Origin: Moniliophthora roreri
Lineage: Eukaryota; Basidiomycota; Agaricomycetes; Agaricales; Marasmiaceae
DNA length: 64,000 nt
NCBI GenBank assembly: GCA_001466705.2
Contig: LATX02000239.1
Location: 62,001-126,000 of the forward strand
Reading direction: 5' to 3'
Below the pieces are notes generated by a model, which was not told where the DNA came from, did not search any database, and saw only the letters and a program-made list of their open reading frames with translations. Shown one piece after another: positions 8,989 through 22,399 of the stretch (position 1 is the first letter of the stretch; each line of letters begins with the position of its first letter). A program made the translations under genes and the position numbers.

Positions 8989-11890
8989 CTAATCGTCCTT
9001 GGGCGTCTCGAACGCCTTTGCCTGGATGTTATACATCTTGAAATACTCTGCCCCCTTTGCCATCAGCTCCAAATGTGTCCCCGATTCTACGACATGTCCA
9101 TCTTTCATGCATCTGTCGCAAATTGTCAGTTTCATATCCTTCCAAGAATGTAATAGTACGTACATGATTCTATCGGCGTGCTTTGTGAGGGGCCCAAATC
9201 GATGTGTAACAAACAACATCGTCTTTCCCGCTCTGGCAGCTCTGAGGTTGTTGAAGAGCTCCACTTCTCCTTCAGGATCCAATGCGGATGAAGGTTCGTC
9301 CACAGCGACGAAACGTATCCTATTTGAATTGAATCGCATGAATGTCCGGGCACTGGTCATTCCAAGTCTTAATCAGTAGCTGCATGCCATACCCGGAAAA
9401 CATATAAGGACGTACGCAACCAGCCGCTGTCGTTCGCCACCTATAGGATCTTTTGTGAGCATAACAATCAGCCACGATCATGGGCCTGAACTTTACCAGA
9501 GACATCTGTGGTCTTCTTCATTCTCTTGAGATGCCCGGCCAATTCAGACTCATCTTTCTCGTCCACATGAGCATGGTACTGAATTGTCATCGGATCCAAT
9601 ACTGTATCTGACCCAGAACCCAGTTTCTTAATGAGTGCATCGGCACCACCCTTCTGCGCCGCTTCTGTGATCATATCCTTGTTCATGCCAGCTTCAGGAC
9701 ACCCAAGCCCGATGTTTTCCGCAATTGACAGAGGAAACAGGTTGTGTTCTTGTGTCAGTGTAGCAATGGCTTGACGGAAATCTGCGATTTTGAAACGCGA
9801 AATGTCCTCCCCATCTACGAGGATCTCCCCGGATGAAGCTTCGTACATCCGAGTAAGGAGATTGATGAACGTTGATTTGCCTTTGGAGCAATCAGTCAGT
9901 TCGCAAGAGTTGAGCAAGTAACTCAAGTGCCCTACCAGATCCATTTTGACCCACAATAACAACGAGTTGGCCAGCTTCAATACGGAAAGAGACTCCACCG
10001 AGAGCTTTCTTGGGAGTTTTGTCCGAGTCGGGGTCGGAGTCGTCGGAGTCATCGTTCTTATTCTCGGGATACGAGAAGGTGACGTTTCTTGGGAACGAAC
10101 GTGAGTGAGCATGGAGGCAAACATAAAGGTGCAGAGTTTAACATACCTCAACTCAAACGACATACCTTTGGGTGAGGACTTCTCACCAGGGTACGAAAGC
10201 GTACCATCTTTCACCACCGTGACCTTGACCATAGCTTGCAAGTCATAAAACTCTTGTAGACTACTGAGATTCCGGCGCAAGTAATCCAGCTCGTAATATA
10301 TCTCATAAAATGACCAGCGAAGGAATATCGAGGATTGCTGTAGGGTGGCTATCATAGTAAGACTCGTTTGAGATGGATGTAAGAGTGCAATCATGGCGTA
10401 GTAGACCTGCAAAGCGCCACGTGAATATCAGAACAATGCTGTGGCAAACAATATCAATTCACCATAGGGAGGATCCCAGACAACTCTGTGAGGATATCCA
10501 TCGTAAGTGAAAACTTTTGTTCCCGATACTGCCTTTCAGGATAATCGGTAGAGATATCGCCCAACGCCGTGCGCGCTTTCTGAAATTCTGTGCGAACATG
10601 GATAAGGTGGGGTGAAATAAGCATATCACGTACTCACGATCAATGATATACTGTACAATATTCCCGCTGATAATGTCATGTCTGTATTTCTTGTTCTCTA
10701 GGTCATGCAGAGAGCGCATGCGGATGTAATCTTGATTAACCGTTTCCACGACTCGGGCTGAAGGAAATTTGGTTGATATCAACGTTGATCATGGATAGAG
10801 TGAGAATCACGTACGTCTCGTCCATATCTCGTCTTGGGAGACCATTGATAACGTTGGTCGAGCAAGACATATGAGAGCAAAAGTCGTTCCTTGCCTCCGA
10901 GCAAGCCGGAGGACAAAACTCATCTGACCAACAACCGCAACTGCTTTAGCGAACAGCTTAAGGACGTTTTCGAATGTCTCCCAGGGTAAAGCAGCGGAAA
11001 TATGGTCTTGGCTAATGTTATCTACGGGAGTCATTATGAGCGCATTTGATGCCAAGATGTGGGCTGGAAGCGGTCAAGTACTTTGTAACGTGGGCAAATC
11101 CATATTCAACTTTGCTGCAGACTCCGTTAGATCTCGTGTACCAGAAAGATAGAAAGTAACGAACTGTTGAGGAGAACGTCCTGGTAGTAATGCTTAACTT
11201 TGTCTTCGAGTTTGGGACCAATGCGACGACTAATTTGATGGGTGAGTATCGCTCTGGTACGTAAAACTTTGATACACACCACCAACGTGCTATCACTGAA
11301 GAGGCTGAGACACACAATGCCTGTAATATCAAAGCCTGAATCAACCCCCTGGCATCAACCGCCTGATGCCTGAGACCCGTTTCAAGCTACGGACTTACGT
11401 TAGGCGTGACAACGAATACTGGCAGAATTCGACACACACCACTTGAAGGACACGCGTCTCGAACATCAGCAATATTACATCCTGAACATCCTCCCAGACC
11501 TTGACTGCTATGAGAAGGACGAAAAGTAACGGGCCAAGTGAAACGATTTCGCGAAGAAGACGTTCAATGAGTTTCCATGATTTGGTAATTCGCTCCTTGA
11601 TTTCAGGAATGTTGTCGATGCGGAATGAGTCTCTCCAGGATGACTTCTTCTCAAAGATAACACGGTAGACTCCCAGGTGCAGTGTCTCTAATGGCTTTGA
11701 AATCTTTGGCTTCTCTGGATTCTTCGCCGAATCTTCGATAGGCTTGGGATCCACTGCTTTCTCGGTGGGCTGACCCATAAGCAAAATCAGCGAGGCGGAG
11801 TAGGAAATGAAGGCGACTGTCGCCACAGTGGCGAACTCCTTCAGCCTTTTATTCTTTGAATAGTGACCATCGTTTCTTGAGTCATCCTTG
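8989..11890 (-). CDS. ABC transporter-type ATPase
   Basis: The minus-strand C-terminal half is a complete nucleotide-binding domain. It has Walker A GQNGSGKST (an intron splits GSG from KST near 9890-9950), a Q-loop region TLTQEHNLFPLSIAENIGLG, signature SGGERQR (split by an intron near 9440-9495), Walker B RFVAVDEP, D-loop SALD, H-loop VTHR and a terminal MYNIQAKAF. The stop is at 8989-8991. Between Q-loop and signature lies a charged insert (HVDEKDESELAGHLKRMKK). Upstream exons up to about 11880 have hydrophobic segments (SLGPLLFVLLIAVKVW, VAFISYSASLILLM) consistent with a membrane half, so it is probably a type-I half exporter or a close relative. The start is not resolved: the frame is open back to a TGA near 11900, so a further 5' exon is likely. 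Substrate is unknown. Confidence 0.75.
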
Positions 11891-12559
11891 CGGGTGAAAC
11901 GTAGCGCTCATAGTCGGCGCTGGCGCTTCGTCGTGATTAACGAGGCATTTTTGAACTTCAACGTTTTTTTCTTGGAGATCCGACTGCAACAAGGCGGTGC
12001 TGTAGCTGTACTTCTGACGTTCAGTGACGTTTTGGGACGCGTGTTGCGTAAAAGAGCAGCGTACCCTGGCCTTGAGGAGAAACCCCAGGGGGGATGAAAC
12101 AGCTATTTGGAGAACCCGGATGAAAGGAGACGGTAAAGTACTGAATGGAATTTGTAACTCCGACATGGATATTAGGACAGCCACAATGTGCAGTGCACAC
12201 CGGTGACCGAGGCCTGATGCATGGACAGTTTGAGCGCTAATATCCACCAAGGCTGTCATTCTTTACTCTCAGTGCCGGTATTGTCTGAATTCTTGGGTTG
12301 TTTGGAAATAGTCGTAGAAGAAGCTTCTTCACTCAAGGTACGTTGCATGTTCTAGAAGTTCTTTGCCTAACTATTGGGTCCGATTTTTTTCAAGATAGTG
12401 CTGTAGCTCTCAGGGTGGAAAGACTCCGAACTAGATAAAATCAAAAATATTATGGTATCCACTTCATCTGTTGAACAAGGTCATAAGGATGATGAACTCC
12501 CGCAATCATAAGAATCGGTACTCAGCTTGGAGACCTATAAAAGTGGTTATACAGCAATT

Positions 12560-13770
12560 ATGACTCCTCCAATTAATACAATGCCAGTCGCTTTCTATTC
12601 CGCAAAACCAATCGAGCTCTCAGAGCAATTTCTGCAAGGCAACACCCTACTTTCCATCCTTCGCGGTGCTGCCACGACCAATATGAAAAGTCAGGAGAGA
12701 TTTTCCAATCCTTTTCGTGATCAAGAGCTCATCCTCACCAGTTCCAATGATTTCGTTAATGCACTCACCGACGCGTACAACCAACACCGTGCCCTAATTG
12801 TCAAGCCGGACGACGTCTGGATTGCCAGCCTCGCCCAATTCAACTTCTTCGTGAACGCAAATGCAGAGCGTCTTCGTACGCACTTCGTAGGACGTGAGGG
12901 GAAAAAGGAGCTCAAGATTAGGGCAGTGGGCACCCGGTACACAGTGGATCTGGGAAAGCTTGCAAGGGAGATGTCGTAACAGATTAGAACGAACGTCAAG
13001 GACCAAGCTCTCTGCGACTGGATCCTACCCAACTGCCGCACCACGACCCTGAACGATACAGTCGTGAGTTCTGTCGTCATGATGACCAGGTTGCAGAAGT
13101 ACTTCACCTATACCATGGTGTTGTGCTGTGGCATTCCAAAAGTCACTCTCGAAGGTGAAAAGGTTGATTGGGAAAAGTTGCTTGCCAGGGTAGACAAGCT
13201 TGAGGAGTACGGAGATGAAACAACCAAATGGTCCAATTTCCTGCGCCCAGTTCTATTTCGGTTTGTCGAACACGCGGAATTTCGGCAGAGTAGCCCATTA
13301 TGGGGGGAGGTAGCGGTCCCACGATGTTTCCGGATGGATGACAGCCTCCTGCGTCTTTGGCGGAAAATGGCTGGCAGGCGGTGTTGATAACGAAGTGCGT
13401 GGTCGTAGAATCGTCTTCGCATGCACCTAATGCTTTCATCGGAAGCCATTTGGTGCTTGATGGCACACGTTATCACTTTGTCGATATCGATGAAATCCCC
13501 CTTGGATACGCTTCGGTACCAGACAAGCTCGACGATAACGGGGAGGTTTCGGGTACTATTATGGCCGATATAGTTGGCATCCGAGTTGGTGATTCAGAGG
13601 ACAAATCACTTAATGAATCCGGGAAACAAGATGACATCCGACTCGTTCCTGGATGGTGGATTTTCATCAAACGAGATGAAATTTTGCTTGGGCGAGGCGC
13701 CGAGGAGCAGCAGAAGCTCTTCGCACAAATGATGGCAAAATGGGGCAAATGGATTTATGCGAGAATGTAG
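12560..13770 (+). pseudogene. Broken DUF4419 gene
   Basis: The frame from ATG 12560 (MTPPINTMPVAFYSAKPIEL) carries DUF4419 hallmarks: NDFVNALTDAYNQHRALIVK, PDDVWIASLAQFNFFVNANA, then, after a TAA at 12977-12979, QIRTNVKDQALCDWILPN, MMTRLQKYFTYTM and CGIPKVTLEGEKVDWEKLL. Near 13275-13330 the homologous reading moves through other frames (FGRVAHYGG, then GWMTASCVFGGKWLAGGVD). A further shift leads to the C-terminal part, LDGTRYHFVDIDEIPLGYA and GWWIFIKRDE, ending at 13770. One nonsense change plus at least two frame changes make a functional product unlikely. DUF4419 proteins are common multi-copy fungal genes of unknown function. Confidence 0.75.
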
Positions 13771-13789
13771 GGCTATCGGACTTGGACTG

Positions 13790-15330
13790 GATAAGCAGTT
13801 GAATGTATTCCTGATGACTCGAATCTAAGCAATACACATCATGCTGTGAACGTTCCCAGTGAAAATACGCGACGATGGTCGGATTTTAGCCGGGAAGAAC
13901 CGAGCGTGGACGATGCAGGACGATAGGCGCTGTTGTATGCCGACCGTCTTCAACGTCGAGTTATTTTTAGCCCCATGAACAAAAAAGACGAACTGAAGTC
14001 GTGCAATTCGGTCAGGCACTGACAACATTATGGTATGAGTCAGACTTTCTAAGTTTCTTCCACACTCCCATGTATTCCCGTCCCAGGTTGCCCTCTCAAG
14101 ATCTCAAACCCTCAAGTCACTGTTAGCTCCGTGATTCCCTTCCTACCGCGCATCTAGAATCTCGGTACTCAGTCTTCTGAAGTCTCACCACCTCGCCTCA
14201 TTGCCACGTCATCACCGTTCTTCGCTATTCACCTACTCGGTCTCGACCACAGGCCCGCAAGACTCATGTATTTGACTTGGAAACCTAGGAACACACTCAG
14301 ATAACTCCGTTACTTGGATAGGAATGGGGACAGCTGAAGTAGTAGGGATGAAACTTATTAAGGGGTCGAAATCATGGTGTGTACTTATTTCCCTCCCAGA
14401 AAGTTGAACTGACCACTCACTTAAACAGCCCTCGAGTCCAGCATTGAAGATAATATACACAAGGCGTCAGTTGGTTCTCAAAAATTTGCCTACTCTGCGA
14501 TCTTCGGATAGCGTTCAATGGGATAATGTCTGAACTCAGTTTAGTGAGTGTCCTGTGAGTTATAGCATCGCTACGTAGCTAATATACCTACCCAGCGTGT
14601 TTCTCCAACCCCAGAATTGTCAGACTATTGGTATGTCATCCTATAAGGTATGTCGTCGTTATCTACATCTCAGAGTTTCGGTGTGACTTATGCTCCTCCA
14701 GGTTTTGTTTTTGCCCCGACATAACACGATCTGGTCTGGTGAGTGAACACAGTGACCAGGCGGCGGGTAGCAGGCAATGGGGTGCAGTGGGTGCAGCGGA
14801 TGGGCTGGGAGGGGCTGGAAGGGGCAGAGAGGGACCGAGGGCATCCGAGGGAGGCACCCGACCGATATCGTCGCTCATCGTCACCCGTTGTCAATTACAG
14901 TAATGGATGTATTTTAGTAGCAGTAAATATATATATTGTTCGCTACTACCGTCGTCACCGCTCGTCATACGTCGTCTATAATCCTTAATTTCAACGTTTG
15001 ACGATGACCATCTGTTGGCGCCTGTCATCGTCGATGTCGTCTGCTCACAGCCATACCCGGCGCCAAGTTTCACTGGGCATGTGAACCTTCGTCACTTCAC
15101 GTGGCAGTAGAGTTTTCGGTATTCACAGAACCTTTAATCCTCGCTGTTTTCTAGGGTACAGGTACCTGTCCAGCCAAACTGTAGTTCCGTATATTACCTG
15201 TAAACTCGAAAGGCATGTTTCCAATAACATCGTCATCAACGATATGAGTAAGTGAATCGCACAAATAGCACATCCAAGGTAATAACCCAAGAAGCAAAGT
15301 AGGAAGTAATAAATTACATCTGAACGGATA
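13790..15330. other. Gene-poor interval
   Basis: Many short overlapping frames but no joined exon model or domain. A G-rich stretch at about 14770-14840 (repeated GGGCTGG/GGGGC) generates proline-rich shadow frames on the opposite strand. Confidence 0.4.
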
Positions 15331-15336
15331 GTACAG

Positions 15337-16612
15337 TCAGCCACGCGTGGATGACGACAGCATAGTCTCCGATTGCCCGACACTAAAATCATCTGGGGGA
15401 GAATCTTTGGTGAAGGAATTATTCGACTTTTGGCTGTTGTACCCGCTGGGCTGGGAGCCCTTCACGTAACGAAGCTCGTGAGTTGGGTGAGACTTGAAAA
15501 TCTGGGTGCTGGTAGTCGAAGTCCAAGCGTGGCCACATGTTACACGGAAGATGATAAGAAGCGGCGAGATGCACTGGAAATTGTTTAGTTACATATTCAC
15601 ATGGGCGACAAGTTCAGACTTACTTGGACCTGAGAAAGCGGCTGCAGGAACAACGGTTGGATCGGATTGTTAAGCGCAAACGTGATAATGAAGACAAGTT
15701 GGAACGAGGTGTAGAGAAGGGATGATTCAATGATCATCGACGCTATGCTGGTGTACTGCCGACCATGTTTATTGCCCATGACCTTGGCGATCCTATACCT
15801 GTACACCATGAGTCGAGCGACGATTGCAATGGTCATGGTCACATTGAGAACAAATGATGACCAGAAGTAATACAAAGTGAAGTTGAATTCAGCAACCCAC
15901 GGCGACGTCGCAGAGATTTGAATCAACCACAAAAGGCCGAAGACTACAAAGGCATATAATGAACGAGCATTGCTTCCGAGCAATTATTGAGGCTTACCCC
16001 ATGAAACAATGTAAGCAATGCAAGGATAGATACAGATAGCCCAGAACGGGAAGCTACTTCCTTTGAAAACAACCAAGCACCTCCAGACCTATTGGACTCC
16101 ATTAGACTCGACCTACTGAGAGATCAACCGGAAAATGTACTCACCACCACCAAATCGGCCAACCAATTCGATACGACGAATCCAACATTGCCGATTTCCG
16201 AAACTGGGATCCAAAACATGTCATTTTCAAAGGCCGCTTCAAAGACCAGTCAGATAATCTTGCTAGACAACGAACATGCGATCGTACCTGGTCCTCCGGG
16301 GTACAGCCGATAATCGACATAACTGTACTGAGCCATGCTCGAGTCACCAGCCATAAACATCGTTGCGCATAGGAACAGAAGGGTGACGTAAATGACTGAG
16401 AACAAGCGAAAGTAGTCCCGCTTGCGGCCTTTCAGTCCTTTCAAGAGAGGACCAATACACAGGACGGTTAAGGTGACAACGATACCATATCCAACGCCGG
16501 TCAAGATGGTTCCGATAAGCCATGACCGCTCTAAGAGTAGAGAAATGGACGGCTGGCCTTCCTCGCCCTCTGCAGGTATCCAAGTAGAATTAGGTGTAAA
16601 GTGCGGTGGCAT
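15337..16612 (-). CDS. Seven-helix membrane protein of basidiomycete type
   Basis: Start at 16612 (MPPHFTPNSTWIPAEG) is followed by a first helix (WLIGTILTGVGYGIVVTLTV), a basic loop KGLKGRKRD, a second helix (LFSVIYVTLLFLCATMFMAG), and the motif QYSYVDYRLYPGGPG, which marks this family. Later exons give helices near 16010-15890 (SLYAFVVFGLLWLIQISATS, YFWSSFVLNVTMTIAIVARL) and at 15745-15650 (LLYTSFQLVFIITFAL). The last exon continues CISPLLIIFRVTCGHAW and a cytoplasmic tail rich in Ser/Asp (DSPPDDFSVGQSETML), with TGA at 15337-15339. Such proteins are frequent, multi-copy and uncharacterised in Agaricomycetes; a receptor role is often guessed but not shown. Confidence 0.7.
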
Positions 16613-16690
16613 CGCGATCTCGATGAGAGAGAGGCAGAAGTTTGATGTGCTCCACGAGGGCGAATTGAAGGTCTGAAAGTAGAGAGGCGC

Positions 16691-17200
16691 TCAGCGTCCA
16701 CTTGAGTAAAACTTCTCCCGTTCTCCCATTATATCGTGCTTGCCAGGAGGTCCGCATGCAGGCAAAGGTCCAGCCAGGATGTCAGGTAGGTGAGAAAGGT
16801 CGGAGGATGTTCGGAAGCCAAGGATCATTTTCAGGATTGTCAGCTGAAGGTCAAATCTACTTGGTACATCAATGATTTGGAAAGTCATGGGGAAAGCTGT
16901 TCAATGACCAAGGCTCAAAATTTGGACGAGTACTCACTGCAGATGTCTAGATACATCAGATTTTGACCGCATGTAGTAACTTGACATTCGTGCAGATGAA
17001 GAGCGTTATCGGTAATTTGATGATTCACTGGAACGGCGATACCCGAACTACCTTGAACCTCGCGCATCATCATCATTTCTATCAAGTCTCTACGCTCATC
17101 AATCGCTTTCCTGTCGATCATAGGTCCACAAAATATATGGAACAACGAACGTGCATTCATTACTGCAACCAGTGTATCAGCAAATTCGCTTCTTCCACGT
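16691..17200 (-). CDS. Possible hypothetical gene, two exons
   Basis: A minus-strand reading FADTLVAVMNARSLFHIFCG then DRKAIDERRDLIEMM can be spliced by a GTGAGT...CAG intron near 16875-16925 to FPMTFQIIDVPSRFDLQL. Codon choice looks coding, but the 5' end is not found and no family was recognised. It could instead be upstream exons of the neighbouring membrane-protein gene, as its DNA continues without a clear break to 16612. Confidence 0.22.
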
Positions 17201-17439
17201 CCAGACCCACCATGCCCATCTTCCCCTCGTTACCCCCTCGGTTCCTTCTCTTCGAGCACAGATGGCTTGGACTGAAACGCGGAGCCTCTTCTGAATTCTG
17301 CTGCCAATGAACACAACCGATGTGTTCAGTGTCAGCAATCTGTGCGAAATATCCGCGAGGCTCATCGTAACACACCTCATTTTGGGCCACCGTGCTGACT
17401 GTCACCAAGGAAGATATACGCCGAATCTGCATCGTCCAA

Positions 17440-19550
17440 GCCCATTCGTTGGGATGTAAAATGCCACGTGCCTTGTATCAACTTCTCTCAGGTAGCTCAG
17501 CAGGTCGACAGTAAACGGCCTCAGTTCGTTTACGCGTCATCCATTGCATTATGAGCAGCCGAGGACTCGTATTCCCAGAGGAAAGACGCGTTCAGGCCAC
17601 CAACTCGGCAAGTAGCGATATTCATCGACACGCAGATTTGACACCGGAATCTCCTCAAACTTACCATCAGATCTCTACGTTACTCTAATTCCGCACTGTC
17701 GACTACGGAATGGAGAAATGCGGTTTGCACGTCCATTTCCCGTCGGGGTAACTACCACTGGTATATCTCGTCCATTTCTGGTATCGTTTCACCGACTTGA
17801 ATCACCTATTCCTCTTAGCACTCGAACACTCACATGTTATGAAACCCCGCGCAATGTCAACCTTTACGTGTCTCCCCTGGTCAAGTAGTAGACTGGTGGC
17901 AGCGGTTTGATTGTCCATGGGATCAGCTGTTGACATTCGAATTGGCGTGCCATGCACCCGATAGACTTGGAGATGATGGTTGCTGGCTAGAGTGGTGGCG
18001 GGAGAGGCAGGACAAGGACTCGAATTCAGGTAAGCGCTATTCGCTTTCACAGCAAGCATTGCTGACAGCGGTTTATCTCAAAGAGATTTCAACGGTATGA
18101 GCTGCGTAATTGGATATACAAAACCGGATGACTATCCATCTTTCATCATTATTCAAGGGTGTTTGACAGATTCTAGGGCAATAAGGAGGATGGACAGTTC
18201 ACTCTTCCGATGGAAGGATCACAAAAAGAACTGCATTTCAGGGGGCAAGCACAAATTCGAAAAAAAAAAAAACATGAGTTCAAATCGACTGGATCGGGTC
18301 ATTCTCCATATCATTCTGCTAAATGTTGGGAGAACGGTGATTGCAGCGGCGCTAACAAGGTTATTTAGCATTCGAGATCGACGCATACCCGAGTCGGCAA
18401 AGAGATTTAGTTAAGCTCGCTGGCGAGGGAAGCGTTAGAAACTATGATTGATGACCCTGGCTGTCGCTTTTAAAAGTTGACACTTACCTGGCTCCAATGT
18501 CAGCGGGCGTGCCTACTGTATCTGCGACAGACTAAACTGTATTATATCCAAAAGCCCGAACAATCGCTGTACCTTTCGATGCACGAACGGGCAAACCTTT
18601 TACAGCAATTTCTGAGGATCAAGCCAAGGAAAATGCGACTGCATTGTAGCTGGTCAGGAGTTGGATCACAACAGGTCGATTGACTGCAAGGCACCCCGCG
18701 GGGCGGATAGCGAATAGATCTGCATGTCAAAATGGGCTTAACGAGACTAGACCAAGGCTAGTTCTGAAGACATGATCGATTGATCTTCGACCCTGCAGCG
18801 ACACGAGAGGATATTGCTACGAACCTATGACCATGGGATGGTCTGCCAAATGGCACGGGAGAACTACATCCCAGTCTGGTAACGGGCGTGACAGTACGCG
18901 AAACAATGGTTCGGTCAGGTCCTGCCCTAGAGACGAGAAAATAGACGATTCACTCGGTTCTTCATTTCCAAGTTAGCCAAATGCATGAATTAGAATCGCT
19001 ATAGCTGTCGTCAAACATCTTCAACCTAGAAAGACTCCAATTCCTGCCAACGTTAACCAGCGAAGAACGAAAGACGCATCCCAGCCTTCTGGATCTTATC
19101 GAGGTTTCCCAATAGTTGCCAGAAAGAATGTCAGCCATTAACATGTTCAACCGATGATTATACGAGGTTGGTTCTCTGAGATAGGAGTTATTCAATTCAG
19201 CCGGTATGTCGAATTTGCACCGCCATGAGCCCACCTGGCTCAGGGCAATGTGTACCAGAAATTGTCGGAAATCGTGGGTGTTTGTAGTTCCGGGGGCATC
19301 GATTTTGCATGGGCGTTAGGCTATGACCTCGAATTCTGCTTTACGAGGTCTCCACGTATGATAGGTCAATTGGATCATAGCCAGATGAATTTGACGAGCC
19401 ATCAGATGCATCAGATTTCGGTATGCCGACGTGGGCGCTAAGCTTTCTCGTTCCCACAGTGCAAATTCACCTCTACCCCAAGACATCGCAAAGTTGAGAC
19501 TGTTCTGCAAGCCTCAAGCGCCACTCTAATTCCCCAAGGAGTCCCGAACA
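17440..19550. other. Gene-poor interval left of the retrotransposon
   Basis: Only short open frames without partners are seen. A run of 12 A lies near 18260. No RNA gene or repeat was recognised. Confidence 0.4.
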
Positions 19551-19555
19551 CGATA

Positions 19556-20071
19556 TGTTGAGACAGAACGGAGATGTAAAGCGCAGTGGAGTGTGCTCAA
19601 CTCACATTTGTACAAGAGCTTGCTAGAACCTTGAGGGTTGTAGAGGTGCGATGTGCAGAGTAGTCAATGTAAATTGAACTAAGGAATGTAGCTACATACA
19701 TGCTTGCTTTTATACTACTCTAAAGGATAAGTTCCGTGGGTAAACAGTGAAACCTAGTAAGCTATGGATGTAAGCTACTGAATACTTGTGAGACGAAGTA
19801 TCCAAGAATAATGTGTCTTGGAGAGACACAATACAACTGTCTGACAGTGGAAGGAACTATACATGAATTCTTCATGTGTTCTACTGTATTGTGCATGAGG
19901 CTACAATACTCCTACTGGACGAGGGAGCACTCCTATGACTGTAGTGCAAGCTCCAGAGAAGCTCAGGAACGTACTTTGTAAGTTCCATAGTTGATCACAG
20001 ACGCAAGTAATACAATAACTAGTGTTCCTAATGTACCTAGTTTAGTATAGTACAGGTACAGTGCTTCAACA
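19556..20071 (-). repeat. 3' LTR
   Basis: 516 bp, starts TGTTGAGACA and ends GTGCTTCAACA in plus orientation. Compared with the other LTR it differs at six places, all transitions. Confidence 0.95.
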
Positions 20072-20084
20072 CTCCCCCTCACTA
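20072..20084 (-). promoter_or_regulatory. Polypurine tract
   Basis: Minus strand AGTGAGGGGGAG lies immediately before the 3' LTR (TGTTGAAG...), the usual place for the plus-strand primer. Confidence 0.85.
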
Positions 20085-20113
20085 AGTTTGTGATAAACTT
20101 TGTAGTGATTGAG

Positions 20114-22399
20114 CTATATGGAGGAATCGGTCTTAAAGAATGTAAGGCCGAGAAATTCTCTGTGGCATTGAAATTTGTCCCAAGGTAGATTCTTCGTCAT
20201 AAGATCCGCAGGTTGTTGATTTGTGGGGATGAAGAATACTTCTACTTTCTTCTTGGCAACGCATTCTTGAATATGGTGATATTTAATATCAATGTGCTTT
20301 GTTCGTTTTTCAGTAACTTGATTCTTACTGATGAAAATAGCACCTTGATTATCACTAAGCAATGGTAGTTTTGCTATAGGATATTCGATTTCAGAGAATA
20401 AATTAATTATCCATTTGATCTGTCTAGCACAGTCAGATAAAGCCATATATTCGGCTTCAGTACTGGATAATGCTACGGATTTCTGTTTTTGTGAAACCCA
20501 GAAGACTGGAGCACAAGCGAAGTTAATGAGATAACCTGTTTGTGAGACTCTAGTGTCTTCATCTGTAGCCCAGTCAGAATCGGCATATGCTATGAAACCT
20601 TGTTCTCCTTGCTTATCTTTGTAAGTAAGAGAATATTTGCGGGTTCCAATTAGGTATCAAATAATATATTTCGCCTTGTTGAGGTGCTCCTGAGTAGGAT
20701 TTGTCCCATATTGCAAAAGTTTGATGACTGGAAAGGTAATATCTGGTCGAGTACCTAAGCATAGATATAGAAGTGATCCGATCACTGATTGGAATTGGGA
20801 TCTAATTGTAGAGTTCGCTTCTCCTTTGTTAGCCGTAGGTTTGTAACCGGCAGGTAGTGGAGTGCGAGTAGGATTGGCGTTTTCCATACCAAAGTGTTTA
20901 ATGATTTTCTCGAGATAGTCACTTTGGTCAAGTGATAAAGTACGTCGTTTTCGATCTCGAGTAATCCGCATTCGTAGGAATTCTCTAGGTTCGCCTAAGT
21001 CTCTACATTCCCATATTTTCATGAATTCTTTCTTCTTAGAATGAAGAAGGCTAGAATTTGAACCCATGAAAATCACATCATCTACATATACAATGGCAAT
21101 GATTATATCATTTCCACGTATAAAGTAATATACACCAGTGTCTGATATACAGCGCTTAAATCCTAGCTTTGCCATGGATTTAGTGCATTGGTACCACCAT
21201 GATAAAGAGGCTTGTTTTAAACCATATAATGCACGGCGTAATAACCAAACTTTATTTGAACCTTTGACGAATCCTTGTGGTTGTTCCATGTAAATCTCCT
21301 TGTCAAGTTCGCCATAGAGAAAGGCTGTTTTGACATCTAGCGCTTGGATATCCCAATCCTCAAGAGCAGCTAGTGCAAGTAATACGCAAACGGTTTCAAA
21401 GCGTACTACAGGAGAGAACAATTCGTCATAATCTATTCCTTCGACTTGTGAGAAACCTTTTGCTACAAGTCGTGCCTTATAACGGCCATCTGTTTTGACG
21501 TCAAAAACCCATCTGGATTTTATCGCTTTTCGACCTTGAGGTAAATCTACAAGATTATAAACACTGCATTCTTGTAGTGACTTGAGCTCGTCATGACATG
21601 CAGCCATCCATTTCTTCTGTTCATCTTTTGACAGAGTAAGGATATCTTTGTACTGCCATTGACGTACGTTGTCAATAGACAATGCTGATGCCATAATGTA
21701 ATCAAGGTAACGAACTCCCCCTTCCTGAGAAAGAATTTGTACATAATTAACCATTTCATCATTAGTCTGAGGTGGAGTTCGATCAATCTCTATTTGATCA
21801 TGATCTTGTTCCATTTCATCCTCATTCGACCGTTGTATTTGATGTTCAGCAGGTGGAATATCCTGCTCATGGTCATGACTACTACCTTGTATGAATTCTT
21901 GATCAGGACTATCACCTTGATCATTAGAATCAGGTAAGTTGTTATATGTACGTAGACGTAATCTATCTCGGATAGGCATACGACCCATTGCGTCTCCATA
22001 CTGCTGTGGTACACGAGTCTGTCTTTTAGGACGACTTTGTTGATGTTGATTTGGGTCAAACATCTGTACCCTTCGTTGCATTCTCCTGTTTATATTATTT
22101 ATTTCAGGATCTATTGGTTTTTGCGACGGTGCAGTATTTTTAGGTCGTGATTGATCCTCACCATCATTCTGGTTCTGATGATGATCCACAGGATCATTAC
22201 CTCCTTTGGGATAATTAGGTTGAGGGAAATCAGGATGATCGTCATCATCATTATCAGATCGTGGTCAATTTATACCAGTAAAAGGAATAGATAAGATTCC
22301 ATTGGTTGATTGTAAGGTTCAATCAACTGAATTGGACGAGTATGGAAAATCTTCTTCATCGAAGTCTGCTTGAGCAGCTGTAAATATCGTCTTATCCTG
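20114..22399 (-). other. Reverse transcriptase and RNase H part of the copia element
   Basis: RT motifs are intact: SRWVFDVKTDGRYKARLVA, LDVKTAFLYGEL, ALYGLKQA, catalytic YVDDVIF, and VIGSLLYL. RNase H has YADSDWATD, ALSSTEAEYMAL and DNQGAIF, ending QPADLMTKNL. A connecting Gln/Asp-rich linker at about 22250-21800 precedes RT. TGA codons at 22319, 22265 and 20657 cut the frame. Copies the element's RNA into DNA in the particle; here it cannot be made in full. Confidence 0.93.
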
